From Bacteroidota bacterium (GTDB lineage: Bacteria; Bacteroidota; Bacteroidia; Flavobacteriales_F; PHOS-HE28): a stretch of 39,468 bases of DNA. Positions within the stretch are counted from its first letter, which is position 1, and each line of letters opens with the position of its first letter. Both the position numbers and the translations under genes were made by a program. The notes beneath the pieces are model-generated. The model did not search any database. It was not told the DNA's origin and worked only from the letters and a program-made list of their open reading frames with translations. Positions 7,423-16,269 of this stretch are shown here, one piece after another. The stretch is from assembly GCA_023418095.1 (NCBI GenBank), contig JAEZDL010000220.1, positions 1-39,468 of the forward strand, written 5' to 3'.

Positions 7423-9690
7423 TTAATTCCTCTTCTTGAACAACCGATCGAAGAAGGTCTCTTTCTGCGCGCCTTTCAACGTATCGTTGCGATCGCGCCT
7501 GTTCCTTTTCCCGAAAACATCGTCCATGAGTCGTTCCAACGCATTGGGAAAATGGCGCGGTTCGCAATCCAGACTGATCTCATGGGCGGAGAGCCATTCG
7601 AACGGCAGCAGGTAACGTTTCCGTAAGGCTGGTCTGCTCTCCATCTCTTTCAAGACCATTCCAGCGATCGGCAGTGCAAGCTGCGTTCCTGTTCCGTTCG
7701 TGCTGTTGAAATGGATCTGCGGATCGAAGGCGCCCACCCATGTTCCGATCACCATTCCAGGCGTATAAGCGATGAACCACGCATCGCTGTATTCCTGCGA
7801 TGTTCCCGTCTTTCCTGCGATCTCTGCATTCACGCCATAGCGTGTCCGGATCGAGGCGCCCGTACCTTCATCGATCGCGCGTTGCAACATGGCGGTAACC
7901 TGTGCTGCGGTGTATTCCGGGATCACCTGCTTGGGCGCGATCTTCTTCGCTTTGTAGATCACTTTCCCCTGCGCGTCGGAAATACTGGTGATCAACTGTG
8001 GTGTTGCTCTTTTTCCTTTCACGGCGAATGCTCCGTACGCAGGAACGATCTCGAGTAATGAGATGTCGGACGCGCCGAGCGCCACCGCTGGTTTGTCCAG
8101 ATCCTTCAACGGAAGTCCAAGTGCTTTGAACGTTCTTGCGATCGTATCCACGCCGGTACGGAAATACAGGTCCACGGTGGGGCGGTTCATCGATCGTGCC
8201 AGCGCGTACCACATCGCGACCTCACCGCCGATCGTATCCCGATCGAAATTGTCCGGCGCCCAATCCTCGAATTCACCATACGTGCGCTTCTCATTGTCGA
8301 GGTATGTGCATGGATCAAGTCCTTTTTCTAACGCGGCAGCGTAGATCACAGGTTTGATCGTACTCGCGATCGATCTTCTCGCCTGCACCAGATCGTAAGG
8401 AAGGAAGCGGTGATCGTTGCCACCGACCCATGCGCGTATGGAACCGTCCGTGGGATCCATCACGAGAACCGCGCCGTTCAGCATTTTCTGGTAATGCCAG
8501 AGGCTGTCGCGATAGCTCAACGTATCGACGCGCTTGCCTTTGTGATCATAGATCTCGCGCGGCTGTTTCGCTTTATCCTTCCATTGCGCAGGATCGCCTT
8601 TGGGAGACTTTTCCCATGCCGATCGCACTTTGCGCGCGCGCAGTTCCGCATCGAGTTTCGGTTGCATCACCGCGAGATGTTTGCGGATCGCATCCTGCGC
8701 AGCGAGCTGTAATGTTGGATCGAGCGTAGTTCTTATGCGCAGGCCATCTTTTTCAATGTCGTAGCGATCGCCGTTCTCCTTCGCGATGCCAGCGATGATC
8801 GTGCGCGCTTCCTTTTCAACGTGGTGAACGAAGTAGCCGAACGGATCGAAGACATCGCCACCGCGGTAATCCAGTTTCAATGGAAGATCCTGAAGACTAT
8901 CCGCCGCCGTTGGGGAAAGATGACCGTTCTCGCGCATCAGGGCGAGCACGACATTCCGGCGCTTCAACGCATTTTCGGGCCGCAGGCGTGGGTTGTAGGT
9001 GCTGTTCGCTTTCAGCATGCCCACGAGCACAGCACCTTCCTCGATCTTCAATTCCGATGTGCGCTTGCTGAAGAAACGCTGTGCCGCCGCTTCTATCCCA
9101 TAGACGTTCTCACCGAAAGGGACCGAATTGAAATAGAGAAGCAATACATCCTCCTTGGTCATCACGCGCTCCAGCCGCTGCGCCATCAGGGCTTCCTTCA
9201 TCTTGTTCACCGGTATGGTGAGCGGCCCATGGCTTTTACGTCCGTACAGATTCTTCATGATCTGCTGGGATATCGTGCTGCCGCCGCCGCCGCTGCGATC
9301 GCCTCCGATCAGGGTGCGGAAGAATACGCGCAGGTAGCTGCGTCCATCCACACCTTCATGATCGAAGAACCGTTCGTCCTCAGTGCTCACCAACGCGTTG
9401 ATCAGGTGCGGCGGAAGATCTTCGTAACGCACGTTCGTGCGGTCCTGTGCGAACAGTTTTCCGATCGGTACATCGTTGAGCCCGAGCACGAGCGTGGCCT
9501 GTTCGTGTTGGATGGATCGGAGCTCATCATCGTTCGGTAACGCGCCGAACACACCGCTTCGAACGGCCTGCAACAAGCCGAGGAATGCGATGAAGATGAT
9601 GGCTGCGCCGATCAGCAGGAACTTCAGCAGGATATTCGCGCCGCTCTTCTTCGCTGCCTTCTTTTTCTTCGGGCGTTTACTGGTGGCCAC
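7423..9690 (-). CDS. mrcA: bifunctional penicillin-binding protein 1A (class A PBP)
   Basis: 755 residues. A Lys-rich cytoplasmic N-terminus and one membrane helix (about 20-43) precede the GT51 transglycosylase domain: catalytic Glu104 in TEDERFFDHEG, then GGSTISQQ (137-143), RKSHGP and KEDVLLLYFNSVPFG. The transpeptidase domain has the active-site STIK (443-446), SMN (500-502) and KTGTS (627-631). It polymerises and cross-links peptidoglycan in the periplasm. A basic tail (RRDRNDTLKGAQKETFFDRL) ends the protein. The start lies 34 bases after the hflX stop on the same strand, so it probably belongs to the cytochrome-hflX operon. Confidence 0.95.
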   Translation of the reverse strand: MATSKRPKKKKAAKKSGANILLKFLLIGAAIIFIAFLGLLQAVRSGVFGALPNDDELRSIQHEQATLVLGLNDVPIGKLFAQDRTNVRYEDLPPHLINALVSTEDERFFDHEGVDGRSYLRVFFRTLIGGDRSGGGGSTISQQIMKNLYGRKSHGPLTIPVNKMKEALMAQRLERVMTKEDVLLLYFNSVPFGENVYGIEAAAQRFFSKRTSELKIEEGAVLVGMLKANSTYNPRLRPENALKRRNVVLALMRENGHLSPTAADSLQDLPLKLDYRGGDVFDPFGYFVHHVEKEARTIIAGIAKENGDRYDIEKDGLRIRTTLDPTLQLAAQDAIRKHLAVMQPKLDAELRARKVRSAWEKSPKGDPAQWKDKAKQPREIYDHKGKRVDTLSYRDSLWHYQKMLNGAVLVMDPTDGSIRAWVGGNDHRFLPYDLVQARRSIASTIKPVIYAAALEKGLDPCTYLDNEKRTYGEFEDWAPDNFDRDTIGGEVAMWYALARSMNRPTVDLYFRTGVDTIARTFKALGLPLKDLDKPAVALGASDISLLEIVPAYGAFAVKGKRATPQLITSISDAQGKVIYKAKKIAPKQVIPEYTAAQVTAMLQRAIDEGTGASIRTRYGVNAEIAGKTGTSQEYSDAWFIAYTPGMVIGTWVGAFDPQIHFNSTNGTGTQLALPIAGMVLKEMESRPALRKRYLLPFEWLSAHEISLDCEPRHFPNALERLMDDVFGKRNRRDRNDTLKGAQKETFFDRLFKKRN

Positions 9691-9724
9691 GATCTGTCAG
9701 GTGATCCTTTCCATCGGACCGTTC

Positions 9725-10945
9725 TCACTGGTCCTCGTCCTCGTAACTGTCCTTGAAAAGGAGATCGGTCTCGTAAGGATAGCGTGCCGTATGGATCTCC
9801 TTCACCCGTTCGTACAGGAGCTTTCGCAATCCATCGATGTTCTGCTTCTCCGCGGCGCTGATGAAGATGCATTCCTCGCTCATGCGCGACATCCATTGTT
9901 CCTTCAATTCCTCGAGCGTGTATTGATCCTCTCGCTTCGGTGCAAGATCATCCGGATCATGTGGAGCAGGCTTGTACGCATCGATCTTGTTGAACACCAC
10001 GATCACCGGTTTATCGCCGGCGCCGATCTCGTTCAACGTGCTCTTCACCGTGTTGTATTGCTCCTCGAAATTGTGATGGCTGATGTCCACCACGTGCAGG
10101 AGCAGATCGGATTCACGCGTTTCATCCAACGTGCTCTTGAAACTTTCGATCAGTTGCGTGGGCAGTTTGCGGATGAAACCGACGGTATCCGTTACAAGGA
10201 ATGGAAGGTTGCCCAGAACGATCTTGCGCACCGTGGTGTCGAGTGTCGCGAACAGTTTGTTCTCGGCGAACACTTCGCTCTTGCTGAGGATGTTCATCAG
10301 CGTGCTCTTGCCCACGTTGGTGTATCCCACGAGCGCCACGCGCACCAGTTTTCCGCGATTGCCGCGCTGGGTCGCCATCTGCCGATCGATGGAGCGGAGC
10401 TGGTCCTTCAGTAACGCGATCCGATCGCGCACGAGACGCCGGTCGGTTTCGATCTCCTTTTCACCCGCACCACCGCGCGTTCCGGTTCCACCCCGCTGCC
10501 GTTCCAGGTGTGTCCACAGTTTGGTGAGCCGTGGCAGCATGTATTCGTATTGCGCGAGCTCAACTTGCGTTTTTGCATGCGCTGTGCGCGCGCGTCGTGC
10601 GAAGATGTCCAGGATCAACCGCGGTCGATCGAGCACCGGTTTGCCAAGTTCCTTCTCAAGATTCCGCTGTTGCGCCGGGGAAAGTTCATCATCGAAGATC
10701 ACGGAGTCGGCATTGTTCTCTTCGATCCATTGCTTCACTTCTGCGAGTTTTCCGCTGCCCACATAGGTGCGTCCATCGGGCTTGTGCAGCTTTTGGGTGA
10801 AGCGCTTAAGTGTAACGATGTCCGCGGTGGTCGCAAGGAATTCGAGTTCGTCGAGGTATTCCTTCACCTGTTGCGCGTCCTGCCGATCGGTGATCAGGCC
10901 GATCAATACCGCGGACTCCGCCTTTACGCTCCCCTGTTCGATCAT
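9725..10945 (-). CDS. hflX: ribosome-associated GTPase HflX
   Basis: 406 residues. HflX N-terminal nucleotide-binding-like domain (about 10-115, including YVGSGKLAEV and DDELSPAQQRNLEKEL), helical linker with LPRLTKLWTHLERQRGGTGTRGGAGE, then the G domain: G1 GYTNVGKST (207-215), G3 DTVG (253-256), G4 NKID (319-322). HflX splits stalled 70S/100S ribosomes after stress. The start ATG overlaps the stop of the c-type cytochrome gene (ATGA, 10942-10945), indicating translational coupling. Confidence 0.96.
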   Translation of the reverse strand: MIEQGSVKAESAVLIGLITDRQDAQQVKEYLDELEFLATTADIVTLKRFTQKLHKPDGRTYVGSGKLAEVKQWIEENNADSVIFDDELSPAQQRNLEKELGKPVLDRPRLILDIFARRARTAHAKTQVELAQYEYMLPRLTKLWTHLERQRGGTGTRGGAGEKEIETDRRLVRDRIALLKDQLRSIDRQMATQRGNRGKLVRVALVGYTNVGKSTLMNILSKSEVFAENKLFATLDTTVRKIVLGNLPFLVTDTVGFIRKLPTQLIESFKSTLDETRESDLLLHVVDISHHNFEEQYNTVKSTLNEIGAGDKPVIVVFNKIDAYKPAPHDPDDLAPKREDQYTLEELKEQWMSRMSEECIFISAAEKQNIDGLRKLLYERVKEIHTARYPYETDLLFKDSYEDEDQ

Positions 10946-11274
10946 TCGCTCTTCCCCAAGTTAAGGACATGATCGGCGACCGCCTCGATCTCATCCTTCG
11001 AAAGCAGCGTGTTGAACGGCATCATCGTGCCACGACCGTGCGTGATAACAGCGATCATCTCTTCCTTCGTCAGGTTGGAAACGGTAAGGTCCTTCGCTCC
11101 GCCGATCCCCAATTTGCCATCCTCACCATGGCAAAGCGTGCATTGGGACCTGAAGATCGCTGCGCCGTCGGTGGAAGTTCCAGCGGGTCGTTGCGCAACA
11201 TCATCACCGCCATTGCCGCAAGCGATCAACAGCACTGCCGAGCTGAAAAGTGAATGAACGATCCGGTGCATCAT
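10942..11274 (-). CDS. small c-type cytochrome lipoprotein
   Basis: About 110 residues from the ATG at 11274, chosen because it gives an ATGA overlap with the upstream gene; in-frame ATGs at 11271 and 11280 are alternatives. A signal peptide ends in a lipobox-like LLIACG, followed by a short linker and a single-haem cytochrome c domain with CTLCH and a distal Met in GTMMPF, the likely sixth ligand. Expected to be a periplasm-facing, lipid-anchored electron carrier. Its neighbour upstream is a four-helix membrane protein with conserved His residues, so the pair may form a small membrane electron-transfer module; this is inferred from adjacency. Confidence 0.85.
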   Translation of the reverse strand: MMHRIVHSLFSSAVLLIACGNGGDDVAQRPAGTSTDGAAIFRSQCTLCHGEDGKLGIGGAKDLTVSNLTKEEMIAVITHGRGTMMPFNTLLSKDEIEAVADHVLNLGKSE

Positions 11275-11711
11275 ATCCATCCGCGTCCGTAACCGATCTC
11301 CATGAAGGGCCAGGGGATCGCCGCCAGGATCAGCAGCAGTGCGATCAGGAAGAAGATCACGATATGCAACTGTTTCCTGTATTCATCATGTGCTTTTTTC
11401 GAGAGAACCCGGCCCACTGTGATCAGGATGACCGCGATCACCATCATGCCGATGTGTTCCATTTTCCAGAACCGGCCGACTGCGGTGGTATGATCGGCCG
11501 CGTACCAGCCACGAATGATGTAAAGGATCAGCCCGATGAGCAGTTGGGTGTGGGCCGTCACCACGGTCCATACCGTAAGCGCACGGTGGCCAACCAGGAT
11601 CGGCGCCTTGGTGATCAACCCGCGCAGGCTCACGAATACCGACGCAAGCAGCAAAAAGAGCAGCACATAGCGCAATACGCTGTGCAGCATGAGGAAGAAT
11701 GTTCCATCCAT
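11271..11711 (-). CDS. four-helix membrane protein, cytochrome-b-like
   Basis: 146 residues with four membrane helices (about 8-30, 45-68, 80-102 and 112-134). His residues lie in or next to helices (MLHSVLRY, VGHRAL, TAHTQLLIGL, MEHIGMMV), compatible with haem b ligation, and Bacteroidota homologues I recall are annotated as cytochrome b or hypothetical. It is the first gene of a four-gene minus-strand operon and overlaps the start of the c-type cytochrome. Function unproven; haem binding is an inference from the His pattern and neighbour. Confidence 0.75.
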   Translation of the reverse strand: MDGTFFLMLHSVLRYVLLFLLLASVFVSLRGLITKAPILVGHRALTVWTVVTAHTQLLIGLILYIIRGWYAADHTTAVGRFWKMEHIGMMVIAVILITVGRVLSKKAHDEYRKQLHIVIFFLIALLLILAAIPWPFMEIGYGRGWI

Positions 11712-11739
11712 GGTGAGGTCCGATCGGTGGACCGGCGGA

Positions 11740-11747
11740 CAAAAATA
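11740..11747 (-). promoter_or_regulatory. -7 promoter element of the cytochrome/hflX/PBP operon
   Basis: TATTTTTG on the minus strand matches TANNTTTG and lies 28 bases before the first gene of the operon. No clear -33 element. Confidence 0.55.
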
Positions 11748-11850
11748 GGTCTGTGGGAAAGGTTCCGGACCTGGTGTGATTCGATAGGGATCAACATCAG
11801 GCTGTCCTTATCCTTCACATTTCGCAAGGATACCGCTCCGGGACCGCTTC

Positions 11851-11858
11851 TATTTTCG
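11851..11858 (+). promoter_or_regulatory. -7-like element of the amidohydrolase operon
   Basis: TATTTTCG, 6 bases before the ATG at 11865. It helps to place the true start, because the reading frame is open far upstream over the antisense cytochrome genes. Confidence 0.5.
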
Positions 11859-11864
11859 CCGCGG

Positions 11865-14800
11865 ATGCGACAGTTGTTCCTTCTTCCTTGCCTCGGCCTG
11901 CCTTTCGTTCTAGCTGCGCAAAGCACTCCGCCCCCGGCCCATGTGGAGGACGTGGCTCCCCGGCTGGTCGTGTTCACCAATGCGGTGGTCCACACCGATC
12001 CATACACCACGATCGCAAAGGGATCGCTGGTGGCCAAGGATGGCATCGTGATCGAAGTTGGCGAGGATGTGAAGGTCCCTGCCGGCGCCATGGTCCGCGA
12101 TCTTCGTGGTGCCCACATCTGGCCATCCCTGATCGAACCGTACAGCGATCTTGGCCTGCCAGCCGGATCCGCGGATGATCGGAAAGCAGAGTTGGAAGCC
12201 GCGCGGCACTGGAATGGTGCCTTGCGCGCGGATGCACGAGCTCATGTGTTGTTGCGCAAGGATGAGGAGCGGGCCGATGAACTGCGCAAGGCCGGATTCG
12301 GCATGGTCTACACGCATCGCATGGATGGGATCGCACGAGGTACCTCGGCCGCGCTTCTTCTCGACGATGAGGATCTCCGGAGATCCGTGATCCAACCAGA
12401 CCTTGCTGCGCATTTCAGTTTCAGGAAAGGAACGTCGCCGGACAGTTATCCCAATTCGCAGATGGGTGCGATCGCGCTCCTGCGCCAGACATTTCTCGAT
12501 GCACAATGGGCCAGCGGTCAGGTGCGGCCCGGGCAGACCGATGCGGTGCTGCAGGATATCGCGATGCAATTGAAGGGAAGGATCGTGGTGGAAGCTTCCG
12601 ATCGCAACGAGGCACTGCGTTGGGCCCGGATACTTGAGGAGTTCAAGCTTCCCGCGATCGTGAAAGGTGCGGGCGATGAATATGCCCGGTTGGACCAGAT
12701 CAAGGCCATGTCCGTGCCGATGCTGGTGCCCGTCGCACTACCGGTATCCTACGATGTACAGGATCCTTTCGATGCCCTGGAGGTCTCGTTCGCCCGGTTG
12801 AAACATTGGGAGTTCGCGCCGTTCAACGCGGCCATGCTGGACAGTGTGCAGGTGCCCTTCGCGTTCACCACGAACGGGCGCAAGGACATGAAGGAATTCT
12901 GGCGCGATATGCGCCGGATCGTGCTCTGCGGGCTCGATCCGTCGCGTGCCATCGCCGCTTTCACCACTGATCCCGCACGGTTCTTCGGGCTTGATGATCG
13001 GATCGGCCGGTTGGAACCGGGAATGCTCGCGAACCTCCTGATCACCACCGATCACCTGCTCGCTGAGGAGAACAAGATCATGGAGAATTGGGTGAAGGGC
13101 AAGCGGTTCGTCTACACCGATGCCGATCGCATAAAGATGACGGGTACATACGACCTGAATCTTGGCGGAACAAGCATGCAGATGGATGTGGTCGAGAAGG
13201 CAAAGGATGTTGAAGCCTTTGTACGCAAACCCGGCGAACCGGATAGTTTGAAAGTGAAGGCGAGCCTTTCGCGCACCGGTACGATCGTGAGCCTGAGCTT
13301 TCCAGCGAGAGAGGATCCGTCCGCGATCACCAGGCTTTCAGGAAGCATTCATCGCGATGGCGGATTGTGGGAAGGACAGGGCCAAAGACAAGGCGGTTCC
13401 TGGTTCGCCTGGAGCGCGATCCGCAAGGCGGAAAGAGCAAGGAACGGATCGAACGGTGCCGCGATCAGACAGGAAAAGCTCTATCCGATCAGAGGCGCGT
13501 TGCATCATCCCCTCACCGGATCCGGCTGGATCGAGCCACCACAACAGGCGACCACGATCTTCCGCAATGCCACCGTGTGGACGAACGGCCCGAAAGGGAT
13601 CATGCGCAACACCGACGTGCTCATCCATCAGGGAAAGATCCATTCGATCGGTGAGCGCCTGGATCCGCAGGCGATATTCCCCGGAAGGAACAAGCCGCAA
13701 GTAACCGAAGTGGACGCCACCGGCATGTACCTCACGGCGGGTATCGTGGATGAACATTCGCACATCGCGATCTCGCGAGGGGTGAACGAGTCGGGCCACA
13801 TGATCACTTCCGAAGTGCGGATCGCCGATGTGATCGACCCGGATGATGTGAACATCTATCGGGCACTGGCCGGTGGCGTCACCACGGTGCAATTGCTGCA
13901 TGGATCGGCGAATCCGGTGGGTGGCCAGAGCGCGTTGGTCAAACTGCGTTGGGGCATGCCCGCGGACAGCATGCTGATCACCGATGCGCCGAAGCATATC
14001 AAGTTCGCGCTGGGCGAGAACGTCACGCAGAGCAATTCCAGCGGAAGCACACGGTTCCCGCATTCGCGCATGGGTGTTGAACAGCTCTATTATGATGTGT
14101 TCCATCGTGCGCGCGATCACGATGCCGCGTGGAGGGCTTGGAACGCGTTACGTCCCCGTGAAAGAGAGCAGACCCCTTCGCCACGCAGGGATCTGCGGCT
14201 TGAAGCACTTTCCGAAGTGCTGCGCGGGGATCGCTTCATCACGTGCCACAGTTATGTGCAGAGCGAGATCGAAATGTTCATGAACGTGGCCGACAGCATG
14301 GGGTTCAAGGTGAACACCTTCACCCACGTACTCGAGGGGTACAAGATGGCCGGGAAGATGCGCGAACATGGCGTGTCCGCGAGCACGTTCAGCGATTGGT
14401 GGGCATACAAGTTGGAAGTGGCCGAAGCGATCCCGTACAATGCGGCATTGATGATGATGAACGGCGTGCATACAGGGATCAATAGCGACGATGCGGAGAT
14501 GTGCAGGAGGCTGAACCAGGAAGCTGCCAAAACGGTGAAGTACGGCGGTGTTCCGGATCAGGATGCCTGGAAGATGATCACCCTGAACCCTGCGCGAATG
14601 CTGAAGCTCGATCACCGGATCGGTTCGATCGAGGTCGGCAAGGATGCCGACCTGGTGCTGTGGTCCGCCGATCCGCTAAGCATCAAAGCGAAAGTGCAGC
14701 GCACTTATGTTGATGGCATCTGCTATTACGATGTGAAGAAGGATGAAGAGATGCGTGCGCTGATCGCGCAGGAACGCGATCGCTTGATACGCGCCATGCT

Positions 14801-14909
14801 TGCTGCGAACGCGGAAGGTGGATCACCGCGGAAGCCTGAGCGGGATGTCGATCAATTGTGGCATTGCGATGATATCGGCGAAGGTCACGAACATCTGCTG
14901 GAGCCATGA
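11865..14909 (+). CDS. exported tandem amidohydrolase (N-terminal module degenerate, C-terminal module intact)
   Basis: 1014 residues from the ATG at 11865, which begins a signal peptide (MRQLFLLPCLGLPFVLAAQ). The first amidohydrolase-like module (about 30-425) has the beta-sandwich edge VFTNAVVHTDPYTTIAKG but reads WPSLIEPYSDLG where metal-dependent enzymes have the HxH motif. A strand-rich linker (about 425-550) follows. The second module (about 560-1000) has IFRNATVWTNGP, AGIVDEHSHIAI with HxH, later His in TCHSY and FTHVLEG, and the Asp of NSDDAEM, so it can bind metal like imidazolonepropionase-type hydrolases. The C-terminal IGSIEVGKDADLVLWSADPL is typical. Stop and next start overlap (ATGA). 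The substrate is unknown; a cyclic amide or peptide derivative is likely. Confidence 0.88.
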   Translation: MRQLFLLPCLGLPFVLAAQSTPPPAHVEDVAPRLVVFTNAVVHTDPYTTIAKGSLVAKDGIVIEVGEDVKVPAGAMVRDLRGAHIWPSLIEPYSDLGLPAGSADDRKAELEAARHWNGALRADARAHVLLRKDEERADELRKAGFGMVYTHRMDGIARGTSAALLLDDEDLRRSVIQPDLAAHFSFRKGTSPDSYPNSQMGAIALLRQTFLDAQWASGQVRPGQTDAVLQDIAMQLKGRIVVEASDRNEALRWARILEEFKLPAIVKGAGDEYARLDQIKAMSVPMLVPVALPVSYDVQDPFDALEVSFARLKHWEFAPFNAAMLDSVQVPFAFTTNGRKDMKEFWRDMRRIVLCGLDPSRAIAAFTTDPARFFGLDDRIGRLEPGMLANLLITTDHLLAEENKIMENWVKGKRFVYTDADRIKMTGTYDLNLGGTSMQMDVVEKAKDVEAFVRKPGEPDSLKVKASLSRTGTIVSLSFPAREDPSAITRLSGSIHRDGGLWEGQGQRQGGSWFAWSAIRKAERARNGSNGAAIRQEKLYPIRGALHHPLTGSGWIEPPQQATTIFRNATVWTNGPKGIMRNTDVLIHQGKIHSIGERLDPQAIFPGRNKPQVTEVDATGMYLTAGIVDEHSHIAISRGVNESGHMITSEVRIADVIDPDDVNIYRALAGGVTTVQLLHGSANPVGGQSALVKLRWGMPADSMLITDAPKHIKFALGENVTQSNSSGSTRFPHSRMGVEQLYYDVFHRARDHDAAWRAWNALRPREREQTPSPRRDLRLEALSEVLRGDRFITCHSYVQSEIEMFMNVADSMGFKVNTFTHVLEGYKMAGKMREHGVSASTFSDWWAYKLEVAEAIPYNAALMMMNGVHTGINSDDAEMCRRLNQEAAKTVKYGGVPDQDAWKMITLNPARMLKLDHRIGSIEVGKDADLVLWSADPLSIKAKVQRTYVDGICYYDVKKDEEMRALIAQERDRLIRAMLAANAEGGSPRKPERDVDQLWHCDDIGEGHEHLLEP

Positions 14910-16231
14910 ATTTCGGTCATTGTTCCCTCCGCACGCAGATGGTGCTGTTGTTCATGTCCGCCGCTTTCAGCGTGCTTGCGCAACAACCGCCACCTGCACG
15001 TGCACAGCAGCGATCCATCCTTATCTTCGGCGGTACGGTACATGTAGGGGATGGCAAGGTGATCGATGAGGGCGCCGTGGGTTTTCGCGATGGAAGGATC
15101 GATTACGTGGGCTATGCCTATGGCGTGCGAACAACCTACGATACCACGATCAATGCAAAAGGCCAGCACCTCTATCCCGGGTTCATCGGAATGAGTTCCG
15201 AACTCGGGTTGGTCGAGATCGAATCCACGCGGTCCATGCGCGATCACCGCGATGTTGGTGAAATGGAACCCGAGCTCCGGTCGGCCGCAGCTTTCAGAAC
15301 GGATTCCAAAGTGATCCCCACGGTGCGATCGAACGGCGTTCTCATGGTGCAGGCTGCACCGAAAGGTCTTGTGATCAGCGGGACCAGTTCGGTGATGCAA
15401 CTCGATGCCTGGGACCGTGAGGATGCCGTGATCCTGGCGGATGATGGGATCCACATGACCTGGCCGGCGGCCTACGAACGCCGGGGCTGGTGGGCCGATC
15501 GCGGCGAGACCGATCAGCAGAAGAAGGATGAACGGGAGAAGAAGATCGGCGAGATCAAGGCGTTCTTCGATCAGGCGAAGGCCTATGCACAAGTGAAGGA
15601 TCCCGAAACGAGCGATCTGCGACTGGAGGCCATGCGCGGGCTTTTCAATGGATCGAAGCGTTTGTACGTGAACGCGAACGCGGCACGTGAGATCACCGAG
15701 ATCGTGCATTTTGCAAAAGGCCAGGGCGTGGCGCACACCGCTATCGTGGGCGGTTATGATGCATGGCGCGTCGCCGATCTATTGCGCGACCACAAGGTCG
15801 ATGTGGTGTTGCGCAGGCTGCATTCACTGCCGCTCCGGCCGGAAGACGATGTGGATCTGCCCTACAGATCACCGGCGTTGTTGAAGGAACGTGGTGTGCG
15901 TTTCGCATTGGGCTACATGGGCGAACACGAGGCTTCCGGACTGCGGAACCTGCCGTTCGTCGCCGGGACCGCCGCTGCTTACGGGCTTTCCTCGGAGGAT
16001 GCTTTGCGCGCGATCACGCTGGATGCCGCTGCGATCCTTGGAATAAGCGATCGCTGCGGAAGCCTGGAGGTAGGAAAGGATGCAACGTTGGTCGTTTCAG
16101 CCGGCGATGCGCTCGATATGCGCACGAATGAGATCCTGCATGCGTTCATCCAGGGCCGGAAGATCATCCTCGATGATCACCAGAAGCAACTGTATCGGCT
16201 GTACAAGGGCCGTTGGGATGATGAAAGGTGA
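14906..16231 (+). CDS. exported amidohydrolase-fold protein lacking the HxH metal motif
   Basis: 441 residues with a signal peptide (cleavage probably after SVLAQ). The fold signature is clear: ILIFGGTVHVGDGKVIDEGAV at the start and GISDRCGSLEVGKDATLVVSAGDALDM near the end. Where an active enzyme has PGFIDxHxH this one has PGFIGMSSELGL, so the binuclear metal site is missing and it is probably not catalytic on its own. It overlaps the stop of the intact tandem amidohydrolase by four bases and is likely its partner subunit. Such pairs recur in Bacteroidota. Confidence 0.85.
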   Translation: MNFGHCSLRTQMVLLFMSAAFSVLAQQPPPARAQQRSILIFGGTVHVGDGKVIDEGAVGFRDGRIDYVGYAYGVRTTYDTTINAKGQHLYPGFIGMSSELGLVEIESTRSMRDHRDVGEMEPELRSAAAFRTDSKVIPTVRSNGVLMVQAAPKGLVISGTSSVMQLDAWDREDAVILADDGIHMTWPAAYERRGWWADRGETDQQKKDEREKKIGEIKAFFDQAKAYAQVKDPETSDLRLEAMRGLFNGSKRLYVNANAAREITEIVHFAKGQGVAHTAIVGGYDAWRVADLLRDHKVDVVLRRLHSLPLRPEDDVDLPYRSPALLKERGVRFALGYMGEHEASGLRNLPFVAGTAAAYGLSSEDALRAITLDAAAILGISDRCGSLEVGKDATLVVSAGDALDMRTNEILHAFIQGRKIILDDHQKQLYRLYKGRWDDER

Positions 16232-16257
16232 TCGTGTTCGATCCGGCTGGATCGACT

Positions 16258-16265
16258 GATCTTTG
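16258..16265 (+). promoter_or_regulatory. candidate -7 element before thiL
   Basis: GATCTTTG, 4 bases before the ATG at 16270; matches TANNTTTG except at the first base. thiL could also be read through from the amidohydrolase operon. Confidence 0.35.
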
Positions 16266-16269
16266 TTCC

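Noticed and set aside
11250..11864. Open frame extending the amidohydrolase by 205 residues upstream
   Set aside because: It covers the antisense cytochrome genes; a signal peptide starts at the ATG at 11865, directly after a -7-like element.
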